DNA of 64,000 nucleotides, taken from the NCBI GenBank assembly GCA_022769285.1, contig JALEKD010000008.1, forward strand, positions 1 to 64,000, read 5' to 3'. The stretch's first letter is position 1. Every line of letters begins with the position of its first letter. A program made the position numbers and the translations under genes. The notes beneath the pieces were generated by a model. The model saw nothing but the letters and a program-made list of their open reading frames with translations, searched no databases and was not told the origin of the DNA. Source of the stretch: Prevotella sp. GTDB lineage: Bacteria > Bacteroidota > Bacteroidia > Bacteroidales > Bacteroidaceae. Positions 34,388-43,602 of the stretch are shown in pieces.

Positions 34388-35383
34388 CTACTTGCTGCCG
34401 TCTCGGTATATCACTTTGTTGGCCCCGCTGGTTATCTGCAGTGCCTCGGGGTGCTCCTTGATGAAGGAGTCTATGTGGCGGATGCGCTTTTCCTCCAGTA
34501 TCTCGTCAACGGCTATGAGTATGCCCGTCTCCTCTACATCGCCGAAGCCATAGTTGATGGCGGTGCCGAAGAGCTTCATCGTGGGACTTAGGTTCATGTA
34601 CGCATTGACCAGCGGTGGTATGTTGTAGCCCAGCTGACGTATCTCATGGTTGAGTACGCGGTAGTCTTCGCGGAAATCGTCATAGGGAAACAGCTTGGCC
34701 AGCTCGTCCTCGGGCGTGTCAATGACCAGTGGCTTCATCGGCACGATGAGGTTCTCCTTGTCATCGAAGTGCTTTTTCAGAAAAAAGAGTATCATGTCGC
34801 GTCCCCGGCGTATGTAGCTGGGGTACATGGTCATCTTTCCGAAAAAGTACTTGAGGTTGGGATACAGCACGGTAAGCGCGCCGAGTCCGTCCCATAGGTT
34901 GTCGAGTGCAAAGATACTCTTGGTGTTCTTGCGGACGTTCTGGTAGTCGAGCGAGACAAACGAGCGGCCCAGTTCGACGGTGTATGGTGCGTAGTCGCGC
35001 ATGAACCGCTCCGAGAAGTGGAACATGTGGCTGGTGGCGAGTACCGGCTGCCCGTTGGCGTCTATCTTCCAGTCGGTGCCGAACAGGTATCGGTAGCCTC
35101 CGATAATCTCCTCGGCCTCGGGGTTCCACACTATGAGCTGCTTGCAGCCGTTCTCCATCGTGTCAAACTCATCTATGTCGGCCGACTTGCCTGTGCCGCC
35201 GCCCGCGGTACGAAATGCCTCCTCGCGGAGCCTTCCTATCTCCTGCATGACGTTGGGCGCTTGCTTGGCCGTTATCACGTATATCTCGTTATGGCTCTTG
35301 TTGGTCATACGGAGCTGCCGCTCGGGCGTCAGCTCGGCCTTGAGCAGCTCCCTGCTGATGGGCTTTATGATATCTTGTTCCAT
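34388..35383 (-). CDS. glsB: N-acyltransferase of glycine lipid synthesis, GNAT fold
   Basis: In Bacteroides thetaiotaomicron GlsB joins a 3-hydroxy fatty acid to the amino group of glycine, the first step to glycine lipids and flavolipins. This 331-residue protein matches the family: an N-terminal acyl-ACP-dependent GNAT domain (about 30-225) with REEAFRTAGGGTGKSADIDEFD, IIGGYRYLFGTDW and VELGRSFVSLDYQ, then an alpha-helical C-terminal part (about 230-331) with PPLVNAYMNLSPTMKLFGTA. It lies 15 bp downstream of an acyltransferase of the GlsA type, the usual pairing. The older labels, hemolysin-like or OlsB-like, refer to the same fold. Specificity for glycine rather than ornithine is taken from the lineage and the gene pair. 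Confidence 0.85.
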   Translation of the reverse strand: MEQDIIKPISRELLKAELTPERQLRMTNKSHNEIYVITAKQAPNVMQEIGRLREEAFRTAGGGTGKSADIDEFDTMENGCKQLIVWNPEAEEIIGGYRYLFGTDWKIDANGQPVLATSHMFHFSERFMRDYAPYTVELGRSFVSLDYQNVRKNTKSIFALDNLWDGLGALTVLYPNLKYFFGKMTMYPSYIRRGRDMILFFLKKHFDDKENLIVPMKPLVIDTPEDELAKLFPYDDFREDYRVLNHEIRQLGYNIPPLVNAYMNLSPTMKLFGTAINYGFGDVEETGILIAVDEILEEKRIRHIDSFIKEHPEALQITSGANKVIYRDGSK

Positions 35384-35398
35384 AATCGTTCTATCTGT

Positions 35399-36214
35399 CT
35401 ATAGCTCGTAAACCATGTCTTCTACTATTTTCGCCCATTCCATCGGCGTGTGTGTCTTGTCAAACGTCTGCCATGGGATGGGCTTCCCGATGGCTATGCG
35501 GAAAGTTTTGCCGACATTCTTGTACATCTCGTCGACCAAAAACATCATGGCCAGGTTGAATGGAAGATACTTATCGCTGAACCGGGCGATGCGGTAAAAC
35601 CGCTCCGAGTTGCGCCCGCCGAAGTGGATGGGCACTACGTCGCGTTGGTACTCCACGCTCTTGGTGATAAAGGTCTTCTTCCACGGCAGGTCGTGTATGG
35701 TGCCGTCTGGGCGCTTGCGGCTGTTGAGCCCCGCGGGGAACATAAGCATGTGGTTGTCGCTCCTGAAACCTGCCTCGACCATGGCCGGAAAACTGCGGCT
35801 CTGGCGGCCGGTCTTGTTGATGCCTATGCACACAGGCTTGAGACCGGGCAGGTTGAGCAGCAGGTCGTTAACCAGATAGCGGAAATGTCCGTCGTAGTGG
35901 CGGCCTATGATCGAGCCGAGGGCCACGCCGTCCTGTCCGCCGAGGGGGTGGTTAGAGACAAAGGTGTAGAGACGGCCGTCGTTCTTGTCGGGCAGATTTT
36001 CCAGGCCTTCAATCTGGAGCGTCATGCGCAGGTACTTGACGCACTCTTCGAGCCAAGGAGTTCCCGAGAGGTGGCGCGACTCCCAGAGGAAGCTGTTAAC
36101 CTCGTCCTCATGGACAATCCGCTTGAGCCAGCCCGTGACAAACCCCGGCACAAAGCGTGCCTTGGCACCCATCTTGCTGGCCAATATCCTGTCAATGTCT
36201 ATGGTTTTCTCCAC
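35399..36214 (-). CDS. glsA: O-acyltransferase of glycine lipid synthesis
   Basis: GlsA adds a second fatty acid to the hydroxyl group of the N-acyl amino acid made by GlsB. The 271-residue protein is an LPLAT/PlsC-type acyltransferase. The first catalytic block reads FVSNHPLGGQDGVALG (about 90-105); here the usual HxxxxD is HPLGGQD. The second block is LMFPAGLNSRKRPDG (near 165). Basic residues and RDVVPIHFGGRNSERFYRIA complete the acceptor site. No long membrane helix is predicted, so it is probably a peripheral membrane enzyme. It precedes glsB and has its own promoter upstream, so the two form an operon. These lipids help the envelope in many gut Bacteroidales. Confidence 0.85.
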   Translation of the reverse strand: MEKTIDIDRILASKMGAKARFVPGFVTGWLKRIVHEDEVNSFLWESRHLSGTPWLEECVKYLRMTLQIEGLENLPDKNDGRLYTFVSNHPLGGQDGVALGSIIGRHYDGHFRYLVNDLLLNLPGLKPVCIGINKTGRQSRSFPAMVEAGFRSDNHMLMFPAGLNSRKRPDGTIHDLPWKKTFITKSVEYQRDVVPIHFGGRNSERFYRIARFSDKYLPFNLAMMFLVDEMYKNVGKTFRIAIGKPIPWQTFDKTHTPMEWAKIVEDMVYEL

Positions 36215-36246
36215 TTATAGCTTACTTCATAACATGAATGTAGGTG

Positions 36247-36254
36247 CAAAAATA
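36247..36254 (-). promoter_or_regulatory. -7 box of the glsA-glsB operon
   Basis: TATTTTTG on the minus strand, 32 nt before the glsA start. The -33 element is not clear. Confidence 0.55.
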
Positions 36255-36378
36255 ACACAAGTTTTTCAATTACGCTATTATTTTGCTTAAAAAATGTTTT
36301 TATTTTTACCACTATTGTAACATCGGTTGTGGCTGTGGGTGACAGGTTGGCCGGGGTACCTTCCCCGATGACCTTTAG

Positions 36379-36418
36379 GTGAAAAGTCAAAATGTAAAAG
36401 AGTAAAAAGGTAAAAAGC
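36379..36418. repeat. Purine-rich dispersed motif
   Basis: GTAAAAGAGTAAAAAGGTAA is found here and at about 7074-7092, with further similarity (GGCTGATGG) in the next 20 bp. A looser version is at 62591-62630. All three lie within 350 bp of a copy of the 75-80 bp element. Confidence 0.55.
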
Positions 36419-36469
36419 GCTGGGCTGATGGCTATCCCTATATCCAGGAGAGTAGTCATGCTAATCGAG

Positions 36470-36547
36470 GAGACCGACCTTCTCAATCCTGGGAGCCACC
36501 ATTAGCGAACTGGGAGCCGTCTTTAGAAACGTAAAGACCAGTCTTCG
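36470..36547 (-). repeat. 75-80 bp inverted-repeat element, copy C
   Basis: This copy is in the opposite orientation to A, B, D and E. One arm is AGACCGACCTT (36471-36481). The other, about 36533-36546, has diverged (GTAAAGACCAGTCTT), so the arms pair poorly. The middle holds two CTGGGAGCC blocks, and the left half matches copy B closely. Confidence 0.75.
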
Positions 36548-36785
36548 CATTTCCCGCGATGGTCGCGGAATTTGCAGCAAGTTCTCCGGGGGTATCTTAG
36601 GCGGCTGGTGTTCCGCCATTTGTTGCTGTCCCCTTTGAGGGGGCTAAGTGGGGAGCGCCGTTTACCACCCATTTCATCGTCGTGGCCATCTCCGTGACTA
36701 CGCGGGCTGTGGCGGGCGCGTCAACAAATTGCGCCAAAAATCAAAAAAAAGTGGAGAAAAGTGGCGCAGTGTGGGGAAATATATG

Positions 36786-36793
36786 TATCTTTG
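36786..36793 (+). promoter_or_regulatory. -7 box of the division and cell-wall cluster
   Basis: TATCTTTG lies 36 nt before the mraZ start at 36830 and would be inside any longer reading of the gene, which supports the short start. A -33 element is not evident. Confidence 0.55.
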
Positions 36794-36829
36794 ACCTCGA
36801 AATTTCTGTTTTATATTAAAGATGTACGC

Positions 36830-37297
36830 ATGCGATTTGTTGGAAGCATAGAGGCCAAGGCCGACAGCAAGGGGAGGGTGTTTCTGCCCGCCGCTTTCCG
36901 CAAGCTGCTCCAGGCAGCTGGCGAGGAGGGACTTATCCTGCGTAAGGACATCTTCCAACCATGTCTGGTGCTCTACCCGGAGAGTGTGTGGAACGAGCAA
37001 CTCAATCTGCTGCGCGCACGGCTCAACCGGTGGAACCCCCAGCATCAGCAGTTGTTCCGCCAGTTTGTGTCAGACGTGGAGCCGCTGACCCTCGACGCTA
37101 ACGGGCGACTGCTCGTACCGCGCCGCTACCTGCGCATGGCGGGCATAGAACAGGACGTAAAATTTATAGGCATGGACGACACCATCGAGCTGTGGAACAA
37201 TGCAGGCACCGAGCGCCCCTTCGTAGAGGCCGAGGAGTTTGCCCGGCAGCTCGGCGACATCATGGGCTCACCTGATGCGGCCGGTGCCCAGTCTTAG
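36830..37297 (+). CDS. mraZ: Transcriptional regulator MraZ
   Basis: MraZ is a ring-forming DNA-binding protein that controls the division and cell-wall cluster it heads. The 155-residue protein starts at MRFVGSIEAKADSKGRV, the normal N-terminus of a first SpoVT/AbrB-type domain with FLPAAFRKLL. The second domain shows LDANGRLLVPRRYLRMAG (about 87-104). An ATG at 36761 would put the promoter inside the gene and add 23 unrelated residues, so it was rejected. The next gene starts 19 bp after the stop. In other bacteria MraZ represses its own promoter by binding repeats near it; such repeats were not recognised here. Confidence 0.92.
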   Translation: MRFVGSIEAKADSKGRVFLPAAFRKLLQAAGEEGLILRKDIFQPCLVLYPESVWNEQLNLLRARLNRWNPQHQQLFRQFVSDVEPLTLDANGRLLVPRRYLRMAGIEQDVKFIGMDDTIELWNNAGTERPFVEAEEFARQLGDIMGSPDAAGAQS

Positions 37298-37316
37298 CCC
37301 CACCAACGACCATACG

Positions 37317-38231
37317 ATGATAACCACAGCAAGCACCTATCACGTTCCCGTACTGCTCCGGGAGAGCATCGACGGGCTGGACATACACCCCCATGGCGTG
37401 TATGTCGATGTTACCTTTGGCGGTGGTGGACACTCGCGCGCCATTCTCAGTAGGCTTACCGCCGACAGCCACCTGTATAGCTTTGACCAGGATGCCGACG
37501 CCGAGCGTAACGTCGTGGCCGACGACCGGTTTACCTTCGTGCGCTCCAACTTTCGCTACCTGCGCAACTGGATGCGCTACTACGGCGTAGACCATATCGA
37601 CGGTCTGCTGGCCGACTTAGGCGTGTCGTCGCACCACTTCGACGACGAGAGCCGCGGCTTCTCCTTCCGCTTTGATGCTCCCCTGGACATGCGTATGAAC
37701 AAGAGCGCCGAACAGACAGCGGCCGACGTTGTGAACAGCTACGACGAGGAGGCCCTGGCCGATGTGTTCTACCTGTATGGCGAACTCAAGAACTCGCGCC
37801 GCATCGCCTCGGCCATCGTCCGCGCCCGTCAGGGCGGAGCCATCGCTACCACGCAGCAGTTTATCCAGGCCGTGGAACCCCTCTTCCGCCGCGAGCGCGA
37901 GAAGAAAGACATGGCCAAGATGTTCCAGGCACTGCGTATCGAGGTCAATCACGAGATGGAGGCTCTCCGCGAGATGCTCGCCGCCGCCACCTCGCTGCTG
38001 GAACCCGGCGGGCGGCTGTCGGTGATAACCTATCACTCGCTCGAGGACCGCATCGTGAAGAACGTGATGCGCGCCGGCAATGCCGAGGGCCGCGTGCAGC
38101 AAGACTTCTATGGCCATACCGACACCCCCTATCGGCTGGTTAACAACAAGGTGATAGTGCCTACGGCCGATGAGCAGGCCCGTAACCCCCGGAGCCGGAG
38201 CGCCAAACTACGAATAGCAGAGAAGAAATGA
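37317..38231 (+). CDS. rsmH: 16S rRNA (cytosine-N4) methyltransferase RsmH
   Basis: RsmH methylates N4 of C1402 in 16S rRNA, near the P site. The 304-residue protein starts at MITTASTYHVPVLLRE, which is the family N-terminus; an in-frame ATG at 37239 would overlap mraZ by 59 bp. S-adenosylmethionine-binding motifs include YVDVTFGGGGHSRAIL and LADLGVSSHHFDDESRGFSFRFDAPLDMRM, of which the DLGVSSH core is near residue 100. The C-terminal RIEVNHEMEALREML and VITYHSLEDRIVKN blocks are also present. The stop overlaps ftsL by 4 bp. Confidence 0.95.
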   Translation: MITTASTYHVPVLLRESIDGLDIHPHGVYVDVTFGGGGHSRAILSRLTADSHLYSFDQDADAERNVVADDRFTFVRSNFRYLRNWMRYYGVDHIDGLLADLGVSSHHFDDESRGFSFRFDAPLDMRMNKSAEQTAADVVNSYDEEALADVFYLYGELKNSRRIASAIVRARQGGAIATTQQFIQAVEPLFRREREKKDMAKMFQALRIEVNHEMEALREMLAAATSLLEPGGRLSVITYHSLEDRIVKNVMRAGNAEGRVQQDFYGHTDTPYRLVNNKVIVPTADEQARNPRSRSAKLRIAEKK

Positions 38232-38692
38232 CAGATAAGCAAACCGATATAAAGACCACGGTGACCGGCATACCCACGCCGAGCGCCACACAGGACGCCC
38301 TGGCCGAGCAGCCCACGCTGAAGGAGGTAATCAAGAGCCAGACGGCCAGCGAGGATACACCCCTGTCGGCCAACCTCACCTTTGGACGCATCCTGGGAGG
38401 CGACATCCTCAACACGTCGACCATCCGCAGGCAGATATGGCTCTTCCTGCTGGTCGTGGTCTTCATTATCCTCTATATATCCAACCGCTACAGTTGCCAG
38501 CAGAGCCTGATAGAGATAGACAAGCTGCAGAAAGAGCTTCTGGACGCCAAGTACAAGGCCCAGGCTACTGGCAACAAACTTACGGAGCTGAGCCGCGAGA
38601 GCAATGTGCTCGACATGCTGAAAGCTAACAACGACAGTACCCTCAAGATGCCCACCCAGCCCCCTTATCTGATAACAGTACCCGAGAAATGA
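38228..38692 (+). CDS. ftsL: FtsL-like cell division protein
   Basis: This is a small bitopic divisome protein of 154 residues. It has an unusually long cytoplasmic N-terminal region (about 1-75), one membrane helix (about 76-93, WLFLLVVVFIILYIS) and a periplasmic coiled coil (about 95-140, IEIDKLQKELLDAKYKAQ). It fits the FtsL/DivIC type by topology and by its place between rsmH and ftsI, with 4-bp overlaps on both sides. Sequence similarity within this family is always weak. The long cytoplasmic region is a Bacteroidetes trait. Confidence 0.8.
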   Translation: MTDKQTDIKTTVTGIPTPSATQDALAEQPTLKEVIKSQTASEDTPLSANLTFGRILGGDILNTSTIRRQIWLFLLVVVFIILYISNRYSCQQSLIEIDKLQKELLDAKYKAQATGNKLTELSRESNVLDMLKANNDSTLKMPTQPPYLITVPEK

Positions 38693-40845
38693 GCAAATTT
38701 GACAACAAGAAGACCATGCCGCGCTATTACTTCATTGCGGTTATGATGACCTTAGTGGCCGTGGTAGTGGTAGCTAAGTCTACCTACATTATGACAGTTA
38801 AGCGTGCCTACTGGATGCAGGTGGCCAGCCGTGTCAAGAAGGACAGTGTGGCTGTGCCTGCTGTGCGGGGCAATATTCTGAGCAGCAACGGCACTGTCCT
38901 GGCCAGTTCGCTCCCTGAGTATAAGCTGTTTGTAGACTTCAAGACCATACACGACGCCGGAACCGACTCTCTGTGGCGGATCAAGGTAGACTCTATCAGC
39001 GCCGGGCTCAGCGCCATGTTTCCTGGGCGTACACCGGCTCAGTACAAGCGCTACCTGGAAGAGGGGCGCAGCCAGCAGAGCCGTCGCTGGGCCATCTACG
39101 ACGGCCGTGTAGACTACAATACCTACTGCGAGGTCAAGTCGCTGCCTGTGTTCCGTCTCCGCGGCTATACCGGCGGCTTCTACTGCGAGAAGTTTGACTC
39201 GCGCCAGCATCCCTTTGGCGACAACCGTACCGTGGGCGACCTCTATCCCGGCAAGGACGAGGCCAAGAACGGACTGGAAAAGTTCTACGATGCCCTGCTG
39301 CGTGGCAAGAACGGCATTATACACCGTCGCAAGGTGCTCAACAAGTACCTCAACATTACTGACACGCCTCCCACTGACGGTGCCGACATCGTTACCACGA
39401 TAGATGTCAACATGCAGGACCTGGCTGAGCGTGCCCTGCTGGCTGAACTCAAGGGTAAGAACGTTAATGGCAACGTGGGCGTGGCTATAGTGATGGAGGT
39501 TAAGACTGGCGACATCAAGGCCATCGTTAATCTGGAGAGGTGTGCCGACGGCAGCTATGCCGAGCGCAGGAATCACGCCGTGGCCGACCTTATGGAGCCT
39601 GGCTCGGTGTTTAAGACAGTCTCCCTGATGACTGCCCTCCAAGACGGCATGTGCGATACCAGTCGCGTGGTCGAGACTGGTAATGGTGTCTTCGACATGC
39701 ACGGTCGCCCCATGAAGGATCACAACTGGAGCAGGGGCGGTTACGGCACCATCACCATGGGTCGCGCCCTGGAGGTAAGCTCCAACATCGGCGTGAGCCG
39801 TATTATAGAGGACTACTACGGCCGTCACCCTGAGAAATTTGTCGAAGGCGTGTACCGTTCAGGTATCACGGCCGACCTGAAGCTCCCTCTCCCTGGTTAC
39901 AGTCCTGCCATTGTGCGTATGCCGCGCAAGAACAGCCGCGGGCAGTGGGTTAACTGGAGTAAAACATCGCTGGCATGGATGAGTATAGGCTACGAGACCC
40001 AGGTGCCACCCATATCTACCCTCGCCTTCTACAACGCCATAGCCAATGATGGGTGCATGATGTACCCCCGCTTTGTCAAGTCGGTGGTCAAGAACGGCGA
40101 GGTGCTCGACGAGTTCCCACCCGAGGTGGTGCCAGGCAAGGAGCACATCTGTAGCCTGCCCGTGGTACGCAAGGTTCAGGCCATGCTGGAACATGTGGTG
40201 TCGCGAGGCACAGGTAAGAAAGCAGGGTCTACCTCGTTCAAGATAGCCGGTAAGACGGGCACGGCCCAGGTATCGCAGGGTAAGGGCGGATACAAGAGCG
40301 GTACCACCCGTTACCTGCTGAGCTTTGCCGGTTACTTTCCCGCCGACGCTCCCCGCTACAGTTGCATCGTGTGCATACAGAAGACGGGACTTCCCGCCAG
40401 CGGCTCCATGAGCGCCAAGGTGTTCCACGAGATAGCCGAGGGCATCATGGCCCAGAGCCTGAAGATGGATGTGACCGACGCGCGCGACTCAGCAAGCAGG
40501 CCCATACCCGATGTGAAATCCGGCAATATCTGCTCGGCCGGGTATGTACTCAACCGACTCGGCATACATAACAATGCCAGCTGGAGTGGGTCGTATGCCA
40601 CCGGCAATCCTATCTGGGGAACAGCCGAGTGCCGTCGCAACTCGGTACGGCTTACCAGGGCCACGCCCGGAGGCGCCCGCCAGGTGCCCAATGTGGTGGG
40701 CATGGGCGCGCGCGATGCCGTGTATCTGCTGGAGAGCCGCGGCATACGCGTACAGCTCGTGGGCCGCGGCAAGGTGGCCCGCCAGAGTCTGGTGCCTGGT
40801 ACGCCCGCCCGTCGCGGGCAGCGCTGCCAACTTATATTAGATTAA
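38689..40845 (+). CDS. ftsI: Division-specific penicillin-binding protein (FtsI/PBP3) with PASTA domain
   Basis: This class B transpeptidase cross-links septal peptidoglycan. The 718-residue protein has one N-terminal membrane helix (about 13-30), a pedestal domain (about 55-225) and a transpeptidase domain (about 240-590). The three active-site motifs are SxxK with Ser306 in [11 protein letters not shown] in [10 protein letters not shown] (near 366) and KTGT in [11 protein letters not shown] (near 522). A PASTA domain ends the protein (about 663-718, [21 protein letters not shown]). PASTA domains on FtsI are known from Bacteroidetes and from SpoVD-type proteins. It is translationally coupled to ftsL (4-bp overlap). 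Confidence 0.95.
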   Translation: MSKFDNKKTMPRYYFIAVMMTLVAVVVVAKSTYIMTVKRAYWMQVASRVKKDSVAVPAVRGNILSSNGTVLASSLPEYKLFVDFKTIHDAGTDSLWRIKVDSISAGLSAMFPGRTPAQYKRYLEEGRSQQSRRWAIYDGRVDYNTYCEVKSLPVFRLRGYTGGFYCEKFDSRQHPFGDNRTVGDLYPGKDEAKNGLEKFYDALLRGKNGIIHRRKVLNKYLNITDTPPTDGADIVTTIDVNMQDLAERALLAELKGKNVNGNVGVAIVMEVKTGDIKAIVNLERCADGSYAERRNHAVADLMEPGSVFKTVSLMTALQDGMCDTSRVVETGNGVFDMHGRPMKDHNWSRGGYGTITMGRALEVSSNIGVSRIIEDYYGRHPEKFVEGVYRSGITADLKLPLPGYSPAIVRMPRKNSRGQWVNWSKTSLAWMSIGYETQVPPISTLAFYNAIANDGCMMYPRFVKSVVKNGEVLDEFPPEVVPGKEHICSLPVVRKVQAMLEHVVSRGTGKKAGSTSFKIAGKTGTAQVSQGKGGYKSGTTRYLLSFAGYFPADAPRYSCIVCIQKTGLPASGSMSAKVFHEIAEGIMAQSLKMDVTDARDSASRPIPDVKSGNICSAGYVLNRLGIHNNASWSGSYATGNPIWGTAECRRNSVRLTRATPGGARQVPNVVGMGARDAVYLLESRGIRVQLVGRGKVARQSLVPGTPARRGQRCQLILD

Positions 40846-40864
40846 CATTATACTTATATATATT

Positions 40865-42319
40865 ATGAGACTACAAGAACTGCTCAAGAACATCAAGCCC
40901 GTCACCATCGTAGGTGATGTGGAGACTGAGATTACAGGAGTAAACATAGACTCTCGGCGCATCAAGGAGGGCCACCTCTTCATCGCCATGAGAGGTACGC
41001 AGGTAGATGGCCACAAGTTTATACCCAAAGCCATCGAACAGGGTGCCCGGGCCGTGTTGTGCGAGGAGATGCCCGCCACGCTGGCCGACGGGGTAACCTA
41101 TGTACGGGTCGAGTCGACCGAGGACGCAGCCGGCAAGGCAGCCACCATCTTCTATGGCGACCCGTCGCGCAGGCTGAAGTTGGTTGGCGTAACCGGAACC
41201 AACGGCAAGACCACCATCGCCACCTTATTATATAATATGTTTCGCAAGATGGGCCACAAGTGTGGTCTCCTCTCTACGGTATGTAACTATATAGAGGGCG
41301 AGGCGATACCAGCTGACCACACCACACCGGATCCTATCGAGCTCAATGAACTCTTGGGACGCATGGCCGATGCCGGCTGCGAGTACGCGTTCATGGAGTG
41401 TTCGTCGCATGCCATTGCCCAGAAGCGCATCAGCGGTCTGAAGTTTGCCGGCGGCATCTTCACCAACCTCACCCGCGACCACCTGGACTACCACAAGACC
41501 TTCGAGAACTACCGCAACGCCAAGAAGGCTTTCTTCGACGGTCTGCCCAAGACGGCCTTTGCCATTACCAACGCTGATGACAAGAACGGCATGGTTATGG
41601 TACAGAACTGCAAGGCCCAGGTTAAGACTTACTCTACCCGCCAGATGGCCGACTTCCGTGGCCGCATCCTGGAGTGTCACTTTGAGGGCATGTACCTGGA
41701 GATAGACGGTCATGAGGTGGGCGTTCAGTTCATCGGAAAGTTTAATGTGAGCAATCTGCTGGCCGTATATGGTGCCGCCCGTATGTTAGGTAAGGCCCCT
41801 GACGACATCCTGGTGGTGATGAGCACCCTGCACAGCGTGAGTGGACGTCTGGAGCCTGTTCACTCGCCCGAGGGATATACCGCCATCGTAGACTATGCCC
41901 ATACCCCGGACGCCCTGGCCAACGTGCTCAACGCCATACATGAAGTGCTCAATAAGAAGGGTCACGTGATAACCGTATGTGGGGCTGGCGGCAACCGCGA
42001 CAAAGGCAAGCGACCGCTGATGGCCCAAGAGGCTGTTCGGCAGAGCGACAAGGTAATCATAACGAGCGACAACCCACGCTTCGAGGAGCCTCAGGCCATC
42101 ATAGACGACATGATGGCCGGCCTGACGGCCCAGCAGCGTAAGAACGTGGTTACCATTGTAGACCGCAAGGAAGCCATCCGCACCGCCTGTATGATGGCCC
42201 AGAAGGGCGACGTAATCCTGGTGGCCGGCAAGGGCCACGAGAATTATCAGGAGATCAAGGGTGTGAAGCACCACTTTGACGACAAGGAAGTGCTCCGCGA
42301 CATATTCGCTAACCAGTAA
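40865..42319 (+). CDS. murE: UDP-MurNAc-dipeptide ligase MurE, meso-diaminopimelate type
   Basis: MurE adds the third amino acid to the peptidoglycan stem peptide in the cytoplasm. The 484-residue protein has a UDP-binding N-terminal domain (about 1-95), an ATP-binding domain with [18 protein letters not shown] (about 106-123) and a C-terminal domain. The motif [13 protein letters not shown] (near residue 400) holds the DNPR signature of enzymes that use meso-diaminopimelate; L-lysine enzymes carry a different motif here. So this bacterium probably has mDAP-type peptidoglycan, as usual in Bacteroidetes. The gene starts 19 bp after ftsI. Confidence 0.95.
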   Translation: MRLQELLKNIKPVTIVGDVETEITGVNIDSRRIKEGHLFIAMRGTQVDGHKFIPKAIEQGARAVLCEEMPATLADGVTYVRVESTEDAAGKAATIFYGDPSRRLKLVGVTGTNGKTTIATLLYNMFRKMGHKCGLLSTVCNYIEGEAIPADHTTPDPIELNELLGRMADAGCEYAFMECSSHAIAQKRISGLKFAGGIFTNLTRDHLDYHKTFENYRNAKKAFFDGLPKTAFAITNADDKNGMVMVQNCKAQVKTYSTRQMADFRGRILECHFEGMYLEIDGHEVGVQFIGKFNVSNLLAVYGAARMLGKAPDDILVVMSTLHSVSGRLEPVHSPEGYTAIVDYAHTPDALANVLNAIHEVLNKKGHVITVCGAGGNRDKGKRPLMAQEAVRQSDKVIITSDNPRFEEPQAIIDDMMAGLTAQQRKNVVTIVDRKEAIRTACMMAQKGDVILVAGKGHENYQEIKGVKHHFDDKEVLRDIFANQ

Positions 42320-42330
42320 TACTCCGGCCG

Positions 42331-43599
42331 ATGTTATACTACTTATTTAGATTCTTGGAGCAGTTCGGCATCAGCGGGTCGCACATGTGGGGCTACATAT
42401 CGTTTCGCTCCCTGTTGGCGCTGATACTCTCGCTCGTTATCTCAGCCTGGTTTGGCGAGAAATTCATTAAGTACCTGAAGAAAAAACAGATTACCGAGAC
42501 TCAGCGAGAAGCCTCGATAGACCCCTTTGGTGTCAAGAAGATAGGCGTGCCCTCCATGGGCGGTGTCATCATCATCGTGTCTATCCTCATACCCGTCTTG
42601 CTGCTTGGCCGACTGCGCAATATCTATCTCATACTGATGATTATAACCACCGTGTGGCTCGGCTTTCTCGGGGGAATGGACGATTTTATCAAAATCTTCC
42701 GTCGCAACAAAGAGGGGCTCAAGGGCCGCTACAAGATAGTGGGCCAGGTGGGTATCGGACTTATCGTGGGACTGGTGCTGTGGGCTTCGCCGGATGTGAA
42801 GATGAACGAGAACCTGTCCATAGAACGCCAGGGACATGAGCTGGTGGTCAAGCACCGTGCCGAGGCCCAAAAGTCGCTCAAGACGACCATCCCCTTTGTC
42901 AAGGGCCACAACCTGGACTACTCTCGTATCATGTCTTTCTGCGGCAAGTACAAGACGGCAGCCGGCTGGGTGCTGTTCGTGGTGATGACCATACTGGTGG
43001 TTACCGCCGTAAGTAATGGCGCCAACCTGAACGACGGTATGGACGGCATGTGCGCGGGCAACTCGGCCATTATAGGCGTGGCCTTGGGCATCCTGGCGTA
43101 TGTCAGCTCGCACATGGAGTTTGCCTCCTACCTTAATATAATGTACATCCCGGACTCGCAGGAACTCGTGGTGTTCCTCTGTGCCTTTGTGGGCGCGCTG
43201 ATAGGCTTCCTGTGGTACAACGCGTACCCTGCCCAGGTGTTCATGGGCGACACGGGCTCGCTTACCATCGGCGGTATCATAGCCGTGGCCGCCATCATTA
43301 TACACAAAGAACTGTTGCTGCCCATACTCTGTGGCATCTTCTTCGTAGAGAGCTTGAGTGTAATCCTGCAGGTATGGTATTACAAGATGGGCAAGCGCCG
43401 CGGCATCAAGCAGCGCATCTTCAAGCGCACCCCGATACACGACAATTTCAGGACTCAGGACTGCCAGCTCGACCCCGAGTGCCACTACCTGATACGTAAG
43501 CCGCATACAGCCGTACACGAGTCTAAGATAACGATACGGTTCTGGATTATCACCATCATACTGGCCGCCCTGACTATCATAACGCTAAAAATAAGATAG
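42331..43599 (+). CDS. mraY: Phospho-N-acetylmuramoyl-pentapeptide transferase MraY
   Basis: MraY moves phospho-MurNAc-pentapeptide to undecaprenyl phosphate and so makes lipid I at the inner membrane. The 422-residue protein has about ten membrane helices. Signatures are TQREASIDPFGVKKIGVPSMGGV (cited here by its place at about 55-77), FLGGMDDFIKI with the Mg-binding Asp pair, NGANLNDGMDGMCAGNSAI and the PAQVFMGDTGSLTIGG loop. A segment of about 55 residues between the second and third catalytic loops (around 155-210) is longer than in E. coli MraY, as usual in this phylum. It lies 11 bp after murE and 3 bp before murD. Confidence 0.95.
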   Translation: MLYYLFRFLEQFGISGSHMWGYISFRSLLALILSLVISAWFGEKFIKYLKKKQITETQREASIDPFGVKKIGVPSMGGVIIIVSILIPVLLLGRLRNIYLILMIITTVWLGFLGGMDDFIKIFRRNKEGLKGRYKIVGQVGIGLIVGLVLWASPDVKMNENLSIERQGHELVVKHRAEAQKSLKTTIPFVKGHNLDYSRIMSFCGKYKTAAGWVLFVVMTILVVTAVSNGANLNDGMDGMCAGNSAIIGVALGILAYVSSHMEFASYLNIMYIPDSQELVVFLCAFVGALIGFLWYNAYPAQVFMGDTGSLTIGGIIAVAAIIIHKELLLPILCGIFFVESLSVILQVWYYKMGKRRGIKQRIFKRTPIHDNFRTQDCQLDPECHYLIRKPHTAVHESKITIRFWIITIILAALTIITLKIR

Positions 43600-43602
43600 A
43601 CA

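Larger units (their letters stand above)
36215..36829. other. Repeat-bearing intergenic region between glsA and mraZ
   Basis: It holds the glsA promoter, a purine-rich repeat (36379-36418), copy C of the 75-80 bp element (36470-36547), a stretch with CCCTTTGAGGGGGCTAAG near 36631 and the mraZ promoter. No gene seen. Confidence 0.65.

Noticed and set aside
36761..36829. Longer start for mraZ at 36761
   Set aside because: The added 23 residues have no family match and would contain the -7 box.
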